A DNA stretch of 5,893 bases, from positions 1-5,893 of the forward strand of contig CAMYKE010000214.1 in assembly GCA_947258895.1 (NCBI GenBank). The letters are read 5' to 3'. The position numbers were made by a program, and so were the translations under genes. This document shows positions 1-5,893 of the stretch, piece after piece; position 1 is the stretch's first letter; each line of letters opens with the position of its first letter. The DNA is from an uncultured Pseudomonadales bacterium (GTDB taxonomy: Bacteria; Pseudomonadota; Gammaproteobacteria; Pseudomonadales; IMCC2047). A model generated the notes under the pieces. It was not told the DNA's origin and ran no database searches. It worked only from the letters and a program-made list of their open reading frames with translations.

Positions 1-520
1 AAAAAATCCCCAGCACTATGAGCACGTCATGGGCCAGCGCTACCACTGCGCCCAGCGCGAATTTAAGCTGGAAACGGAACGCCACATACAGTAGCACCAT
101 ACCCAAAGCCAGCAGCAAGCCCAGGCCGCCCTGTTCGCGCAGCTCTTCCCCGACCTGTGAGCCCACGAACTCGGAGCGGCGCAATTCGACCGCCTGCCCA
201 TCCACGCGCAGGGCGGCCATCACCTGCTCGGCGACCTGCGGGTTGTACCCCTGCGGCAGGCGCACCAGCACATCGGTATCGGCGCCGAAGTACTGCACCA
301 CCGGATTGGCGTATCCCCCCTGCTCGAGTTGACTGCGCACCCGGTTCAAATCGGGCGCCGACTCGTAATTCACCTCGATTAGCGTACCGCCGGTAAAATC
401 CAGCCCGAACGCCAGCTGCTTGACCGCCAGCGAGACGCACGCGGCAAGCACCAGGCAAATCGATACCGCCGCCGCGATCTTGCGCGCGCCCATGAAATCG
501 ATATTGAACTCTTTTGTCAT
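1..520 (-). CDS. secF: Protein translocase subunit SecF, N-terminal part (cut by window start)
   Basis: SecF pairs with SecD in the inner membrane and uses proton flow to help late steps of Sec protein export. The visible 173 residues start MTKEFNIDFMGARK. A first membrane segment spans about residues 14-34. The family signature GLDFTGGTLIEV follows at 39-50. A periplasmic domain runs to about 115, then the conserved FVGSQVGEEL at 118-127, a second membrane segment at about 131-148, and the start of a third from about 157. Roughly half of a usual SecF (a little over 300 residues) is present; the rest lies beyond base 1. The ATG at 518-520 is chosen because GAGGA sits 7 nt upstream and the length before the first membrane segment fits Pseudomonas-type SecF. 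It follows secD after 20 nt, so the two are surely co-transcribed. Nothing in the visible part is broken. Confidence 0.95.
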   Translation of the reverse strand, partial: MTKEFNIDFMGARKIAAAVSICLVLAACVSLAVKQLAFGLDFTGGTLIEVNYESAPDLNRVRSQLEQGGYANPVVQYFGADTDVLVRLPQGYNPQVAEQVMAALRVDGQAVELRRSEFVGSQVGEELREQGGLGLLLALGMVLLYVAFRFQLKFALGAVVALAHDVLIVLGIF

Positions 521-527
521 GACCTAA

Positions 528-532
528 TCCTC
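528..532 (-). promoter_or_regulatory. Ribosome binding site of secF
   Basis: GAGGA on the minus strand, 7 nt before the ATG at 518-520, inside the 20-nt secD-secF gap. It supports this start for the partial secF. Confidence 0.75.
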
Positions 533-540
533 AACCGGAG

Positions 541-2385
541 CTAAATCCACAGCTTCTTGACACTGCGGCCACCTATAGCCAGGTTTACCAGGGCGCGGGT
601 CACCACGATCGCAGTAAACATCGAAGTCAAAATTCCAATCGACAGAGTCACCGCAAATCCCTTCACGGGCCCGGTACCCACCGCAAAGAGGATCACCGCA
701 ACCAGCAGGGTGGTAACGTTGGCGTCAAAAATGGTTTCGAAGGCGCGCTCATATCCCGCGTGAATTGCCGACTGGGGTGGCGACCCTTGCCCCAGCTCTT
801 CACGAATGCGGGCGAATACCAGTACATTGGCGTCCACCGCCATACCCACGGTCAATACGATCCCGGCAATGCCCGGCAGCGTCAGGGTAGCCGACAGGAT
901 TGACATCGCAGCCACCAGCAACACCAGGTTCAGGATCAGGGCGACATTAGCCGCCACACCGAATGCCCGGTAATACACCAGCATAAACAACACCACCAGA
1001 ATCATGCCAATCTGCACGGACTTTACGCCGAGGTCGATATTCTCCTGGCCGAGGCTCGGCCCCACCGTACGCTCCTCGACAAACTCGATAGGCGCAGCCA
1101 GCGATCCGGCGCGTAGCAGTAACGCCAGCTCGGAGGACTCCTGAGGGCTATCCAGGCCGGTAATGCGGAAGCGATTGGAGAGCGCCGTCTGGATAGTGGC
1201 GAGGCTGATCACCCGCTTCTCGATATACTTGTCGCGGGTTTCGACCTGCTCGCCATCGATCATCTGTAAGCTGGTGCGGGTCTTGTACTCGATAAACAGC
1301 ACCGCCATGCGCCGCTTTACGGCATTGCGGGTTACCCGGTTCATCAGCTTGCCGCCCTTGCTGTCCAGGGTAATATTGACCTGCGGCTGGCCATTTTCAT
1401 CATAGCCGGCGCCGGCGTTGGCCACGCTATCGCCAGTGATGATAATGCCCTTCTCAATGCGTACCGAGCGGCCTTCATGTTCATACACCTCGGTACGGCT
1501 ATTGAGCTCATCCGGCTGGGCCTCAAGGCGAAACTCGAGGTTGGCGGTTGCTCCAATGATGCGCTTCGCCAGCGCGGTCTCCTGGATACCCGGCAACTGC
1601 ACCACGATGCGATTGCGGCCCTGGCGCTGCACGAGGGGCTCGGCAACCCCCAGCTCGTTTACCCGGTTGCGTAGCGTCGTGAGGTTCTGCTTTACCGCGT
1701 AGTCCTCTATTTCACGCACCGCCTCCTCGGTCAGGGAGCCCTGCAGGAAAAAACTCCCTTCACGCTCGCTGTCGGTGAACGCGAATTCGCGGTACTCTCC
1801 TTTGAGGAAGCGCTCGGCATCGTCGCGCAGCTGCTCGCTGTTAAATTTCAGCGAGATCATTCCTTCCGGGAGCACCTCGACCACCCGGTAGCGAATTCTT
1901 TCTTCCCGAAGGCGGGTTTTAAATTCGCTCGCGAACACGTCCAGGCGACTCGTCACCGCCTTGACCATATCCACTTCCATCAGGAAGTGTACCCCGCCAC
2001 GCAAGTCGAGGCCCAGCTTCATGGGACCGGCGCCGAGATTCACCAGCCAATTGGGCGTGGTCGGCGCGAGGTTTAGCGCCACCAGGTAGTCATCCCCCAG
2101 TACTTGCGATACCACGGACTTGGCGCGCAATTGGGCATCGCCATCGGTAAACCGCAGCAGCGCATTCCTCTCATCGAGTTCCGGCGTCTGGTAAGCAATC
2201 CCTGCCTCATCCAGCGCTGCGGTAACCCGCTTCAGAACGCGTTGGTCTACCGCGCTGGAACTGCTCGCTCCGGAGATTTGCAGCGCCGGATCGTCCGGAT
2301 AGATGTTCGGAGTCGCGTAGATTATGCCCATAGTCACGACGACCAGGACCATCAAATACTTCCACATGGGGTATCGATTCAGCAT
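541..2385 (-). CDS. secD: Protein translocase subunit SecD
   Basis: SecD is the large subunit of the SecDF-YajC membrane complex, which binds emerging proteins on the periplasmic side and drives their release from SecYEG with the proton gradient. The 614-residue product matches the E. coli length of 615. It has a membrane segment near residues 8-25 and the LGLDLRGGVHFLMEVD signature at 124-139. The large periplasmic region follows, including LRNRVNELGVAEP at 238-250, then five C-terminal membrane segments from about 453. GMAVDANVLVFARIREEL (514-531) holds the membrane aspartate, D518, which corresponds to the proton-path Asp of the family. ATG at 2383-2385 is preferred over the in-frame TTG just before it: it gives the family N-terminus MLNRYP, and TTAGG lies 7 nt upstream. 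It sits between yajC and secF in the usual order. No damage is seen. Confidence 0.97.
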   Translation of the reverse strand: MLNRYPMWKYLMVLVVVTMGIIYATPNIYPDDPALQISGASSSSAVDQRVLKRVTAALDEAGIAYQTPELDERNALLRFTDGDAQLRAKSVVSQVLGDDYLVALNLAPTTPNWLVNLGAGPMKLGLDLRGGVHFLMEVDMVKAVTSRLDVFASEFKTRLREERIRYRVVEVLPEGMISLKFNSEQLRDDAERFLKGEYREFAFTDSEREGSFFLQGSLTEEAVREIEDYAVKQNLTTLRNRVNELGVAEPLVQRQGRNRIVVQLPGIQETALAKRIIGATANLEFRLEAQPDELNSRTEVYEHEGRSVRIEKGIIITGDSVANAGAGYDENGQPQVNITLDSKGGKLMNRVTRNAVKRRMAVLFIEYKTRTSLQMIDGEQVETRDKYIEKRVISLATIQTALSNRFRITGLDSPQESSELALLLRAGSLAAPIEFVEERTVGPSLGQENIDLGVKSVQIGMILVVLFMLVYYRAFGVAANVALILNLVLLVAAMSILSATLTLPGIAGIVLTVGMAVDANVLVFARIREELGQGSPPQSAIHAGYERAFETIFDANVTTLLVAVILFAVGTGPVKGFAVTLSIGILTSMFTAIVVTRALVNLAIGGRSVKKLWI

Positions 2386-2392
2386 CAAATTG

Positions 2393-2397
2393 CCTAA
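2393..2397 (-). promoter_or_regulatory. Ribosome binding site deciding the secD start
   Basis: TTAGG on the minus strand lies 7 nt before the ATG at 2383-2385 and only 4 nt before the TTG at 2386-2388. The spacing favours the ATG and removes one residue from the longest reading. Confidence 0.6.
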
Positions 2398-2431
2398 CTG
2401 GAGCTAATTAGTGGATAACGAATACGTGCAT

Positions 2432-2455
2432 AGCTGCGCTGTCGGCCACGCAGCT
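2432..2455 (-). repeat. Short perfect inverted repeat in the yajC-secD gap
   Basis: AGCTGCG (2432-2438) and CGCAGCT (2449-2455) form a 7-bp stem with a 10-nt loop, in the 86-nt gap after the yajC stop. No T-run follows on the minus strand, so it is not a standard Rho-independent terminator. It could be an RNA stability or processing hairpin, or chance. Confidence 0.45.
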
Positions 2456-2471
2456 GGTGTTTCAGTGCGCG

Positions 2472-2798
2472 CTATATCGCTTTCAGCGTGCCCTTGGGGA
2501 GCACGTTGGCAACCGATGCTTTCTGCAGTTTGATCTCGACGCCCTCGGAAATCTCCAGCACCACAAAAGCTTCAGATACCTTCACGATCCTGCCAGCCAG
2601 ACCCCCGCTGCTGATGACCTCGTCACCCTTTGCCAGGTCGGCTAGCAGCGCCTTGTGTTCCTTGGTCCGCTTGCTCTGCGGCCGCCAGATCAGGAAATAA
2701 AAGATCAGGCCGAAAATAGCCAGCATAAACAAGGGCTCAAATCCGGTGCCTGCGGGCCCGCCGTCCTGTGCCAATGCTTCAGGTATGAAAAAACTCAT
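2472..2798 (-). CDS. yajC: Sec translocon accessory subunit YajC
   Basis: YajC is a small single-span inner-membrane protein that co-purifies with SecDF and is not essential in E. coli. The 108-residue product has a short N-terminal stretch (MSFFIPEALAQ), one membrane helix at about residues 21-38, and the family hallmark WRPQSKR at 38-44. A small cytoplasmic beta-rich domain follows with GDEVISSGGLAGRI (58-71) and a VEIKLQKASVANVLPKG tail. Length is normal for the family. The ATG at 2796-2798 has GAGGGAG 7 nt upstream. It lies 86 nt before secD and 215 nt after tgt; the wide gap on the tgt side could hold a separate promoter for yajC-secD-secF, though no convincing -35/-10 pair was found. 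Confidence 0.95.
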   Translation of the reverse strand: MSFFIPEALAQDGGPAGTGFEPLFMLAIFGLIFYFLIWRPQSKRTKEHKALLADLAKGDEVISSGGLAGRIVKVSEAFVVLEISEGVEIKLQKASVANVLPKGTLKAI

Positions 2799-2805
2799 GT
2801 TGGTT

Positions 2806-2812
2806 CTCCCTC
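2806..2812 (-). promoter_or_regulatory. Ribosome binding site of yajC
   Basis: GAGGGAG on the minus strand, 7 nt before the yajC ATG, within a longer purine run. It is the strongest Shine-Dalgarno sequence in the window and fixes the start. Confidence 0.8.
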
Positions 2813-2816
2813 TTTC

Positions 2817-2853
2817 CGACGTCGTGGTCGCCGCGCTGGCAGCGCCGACGTCG
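2817..2853 (-). repeat. Strong hairpin in the yajC leader
   Basis: The 8-mer CGACGTCG occurs at 2817-2824 and 2846-2853; being its own reverse complement, the copies can pair as outer arms. Inside, GCGCT (2833-2837) and AGCGC (2841-2845) pair around a 3-nt loop. In the minus-strand RNA this structure ends 18 nt before the yajC ATG, just upstream of the ribosome binding site. No T-run follows, so it is not a typical terminator. A leader or stabilising structure is possible; its role is unknown. Confidence 0.5.
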
Positions 2854-3013
2854 CATGTTCATATTCAGCCCGGGGTTGCTCCCTAATCCGGATCAAGTAA
2901 CCCCTGGCCTTGCGATGGTATTCAATTGCCACAGCGAAAATACCCGCGCTCCCCCGACGAACCTCGCACAGCGATACCGGAATGTTACACAGGTTTAATG
3001 GATAAAAGGCCCC
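2854..3013. other. Remainder of the tgt-yajC intergenic region
   Basis: After the tgt TAA there is AT-richer sequence with GGGGCCTTTTAT just past the stop, but no stem that would make it a terminator. No convincing promoter, small gene or RNA was recognised on either strand. Whether yajC-secD-secF is transcribed from here or by read-through from queA-tgt cannot be settled by eye. Confidence 0.5.
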
Positions 3014-5115
<2,102 letters not shown>

Positions 5116-5186
5116 GGGCGGTACGGAAAAAAACGGGGCGCTAAGGGTAGCGGAAATGCTGCGCCGGTGCTACTGCGCTGGTGGAC
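5116..5186 (-). promoter_or_regulatory. Leader region of queA, possibly with a weak second terminator or attenuator
   Basis: Between the upstream terminator and the queA ATG there is no purine-rich ribosome binding site and no clear -35/-10 pair. On the minus strand GGCGC (5165-5161) and GCGCC (5141-5137) can pair around a 19-nt loop. Three bases later a run of seven T follows (5133-5127), so it is a weak terminator-like shape. TACCGCCC (5123-5116) touches the start codon and repeats one arm of the terminator at 5187-5224. No preQ1 riboswitch pattern was recognised. Confidence 0.3.
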
Positions 5187-5224
5187 AAAAAAATTGGGCG
5201 GTAAGCCGAAGCCTACCGCCCAAT
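5187..5224 (-). terminator. Rho-independent terminator of the phasin-like gene
   Basis: On the minus strand ATTGGGCGGTA (5224-5214) pairs perfectly with TACCGCCCAAT (5203-5193). Inside it, a G-U pair, a G-C pair and a C-G pair close a TTCG loop, giving the extra-stable C(UUCG)G tetraloop. A run of seven T (5193-5187) follows at once. It begins 27 nt after the phasin stop codon and separates that gene from queA. The plus strand has no matching T-run after the stem, so it acts in one direction. Confidence 0.93.
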
Positions 5225-5251
5225 CCGTATTGCTTTGTAAGTTGCCCGAAC

Positions 5252-5893
5252 CTAGCTCTTATCAGCCTTGTTCGCTTCGTATGCGGCCTTGACAAGGTTC
5301 ACGTTCGCTTCAGCGGCGTTCGCAAACAAGCCCGCGAACAGCGCGGCGTTTTCCTGTGCCGTTTCCTTGAGGGACTCAACGTAAGCCGCTTGCGCTTCTG
5401 CCGCCGCGTTAGGGTCCTTGGCATTCGCCAGTGTATCCGCTTGCTTCAGAGCCGCTTCGATACCTTCACGAATTTGCACGGAACCCAGAATCATGGCGTC
5501 AGTCATCGCGCTGGCCTGCTTGCTCACCAGCTCGGACGCCAGCTTCGCGTTCTTGCCGGCAAGCTCGTTGTCACCCAATGAAGCGAAGTATTGCTGGGCA
5601 GCTTCGGTGTCGAAATACGACTGCAGTTTTTCCTGCAACGCTTCGACATCGTAGAATTCCTTGACCGCGGCTTCGATTGCTTCTACGTCATAGAGCTTTT
5701 GAATGTTCGCTTGCAGCGTTTCTACGTCGTAGAACTTTTCCACCGCTTCCTTCATTGCGTCCAGGTCAAAAAACTTCGCATAGGCTTCCTGGGTGGCTTC
5801 GACATCAAAAAATTTGCTAATTTCTGCCTGCGCGGCTTCCACGTCATAGACTTTCGCCAGGGCTTCCTTGGCCGCTTCCACGTCATAAAACTT
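5252..5893 (-). CDS. Phasin-like protein with 13-residue tandem repeats (start outside the window)
   Basis: Phasins coat polyhydroxyalkanoate storage granules and control their number and size. The visible 213 residues have two parts. Residues 1-104 are eight contiguous 13-residue repeats of the form K-F-Y/F-D-V-E-A-x-Q-E-A-h-x. Residues 105-213 resemble the phasin family domain (phasin_2 type): alanine-rich helices, with NELAGKNAKLASELVSKQ, a KDPNAAAEAQAAYVESL stretch at 159-175 like the KDP...Q segment of phasins, and a final helix ending NKADKS. There is no Cys or Trp, no signal peptide and no membrane segment in view. The usual phasin is about 150-190 residues, so this protein is longer; its start and repeat number are unknown because the array crosses base 5893. 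It has its own strong terminator, so it is separate from queA. The phasin call is by pattern recall; another coiled-coil granule or surface protein is possible. Confidence 0.75.
   Translation of the reverse strand, partial: KFYDVEAAKEALAKVYDVEAAQAEISKFFDVEATQEAYAKFFDLDAMKEAVEKFYDVETLQANIQKLYDVEAIEAAVKEFYDVEALQEKLQSYFDTEAAQQYFASLGDNELAGKNAKLASELVSKQASAMTDAMILGSVQIREGIEAALKQADTLANAKDPNAAAEAQAAYVESLKETAQENAALFAGLFANAAEANVNLVKAAYEANKADKS
5582..5893 (-). repeat. 39-bp tandem repeat array encoding 13-residue units
   Basis: Eight in-frame units of exactly 39 bp: 5855-5893, 5816-5854, 5777-5815, 5738-5776, 5699-5737, 5660-5698, 5621-5659 and 5582-5620. In coding order they begin KFYDVEAAK, KVYDVEAAQ, KFFDVEATQ, KFFDLDAMK, KFYDVETLQ, KLYDVEAIE, EFYDVEALQ and SYFDTEAAQ. 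The Asp at unit position 4 is invariant; position 6 is Glu in seven units and Asp in one. Codons differ between units while the residues hold, so the array is not a fresh DNA duplication. The last unit is the most divergent and merges into the phasin-like domain. The array continues past the window end. Confidence 0.93.

Noticed and set aside
63..458. Minus-strand open frame of 131 codons
   Set aside because: It overlaps the secF coding frame out of register. The secF frame carries clear SecF motifs across the same bases.
2432..2455. Terminator between yajC and secD
   Set aside because: The 7-bp stem is not followed by a T-run on the minus strand, and the genes form a conserved operon.
5116..5251. 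preQ1 riboswitch before queA
   Set aside because: No preQ1-type stem with an A-rich tail and pseudoknot pattern was recognised. The structure seen is a terminator belonging to the upstream gene.

Overview
The window looks like chromosomal DNA from a moderately GC-rich gammaproteobacterium, probably a marine or Pseudomonas/Cellvibrio-like lineage. That placement is inferred from gene order (queA-tgt-yajC-secD-secF) and from protein wording such as SecD starting MLNRYPMWKY and Tgt with MLPRDIEA and FSLGAMRKI; no search was run. Every real gene lies on the minus strand, so the map reads from the right end to the left.

Right end (5252-5893): the C-terminal part of a phasin-like, polyhydroxyalkanoate-granule-associated protein. 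Its N-terminal side is an array of at least eight 13-residue tandem repeats that runs off the window. A textbook Rho-independent terminator (5187-5224) closes this unit.

Middle (3014-5115): queA and tgt, two enzymes of queuosine tRNA modification. Tgt swaps preQ1 for guanine at the wobble position of GUN-anticodon tRNAs, and QueA then turns preQ1 into epoxyqueuosine. The junction is abnormal. QueA homology stops about 12 residues short of the usual end. Tgt homology starts about 15 residues late, at the same place (about 4082-4092). The two reading frames then overlap by 67 nt and tgt has no ribosome binding site. This looks like a deletion across the gene boundary, either real or an assembly error.

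Left part (1-2798): after a 215-nt gap with a strong hairpin come yajC, secD and the 5' part of secF. These encode the membrane SecDF-YajC complex, which uses the proton gradient to help pull proteins through SecYEG. All three start codons have good Shine-Dalgarno sequences. secF is cut by the window start.

The most unusual items are the 13-residue repeat array in the phasin and the queA/tgt junction. The rest is ordinary housekeeping sequence. No mobile element, RNA gene or CRISPR array was seen.
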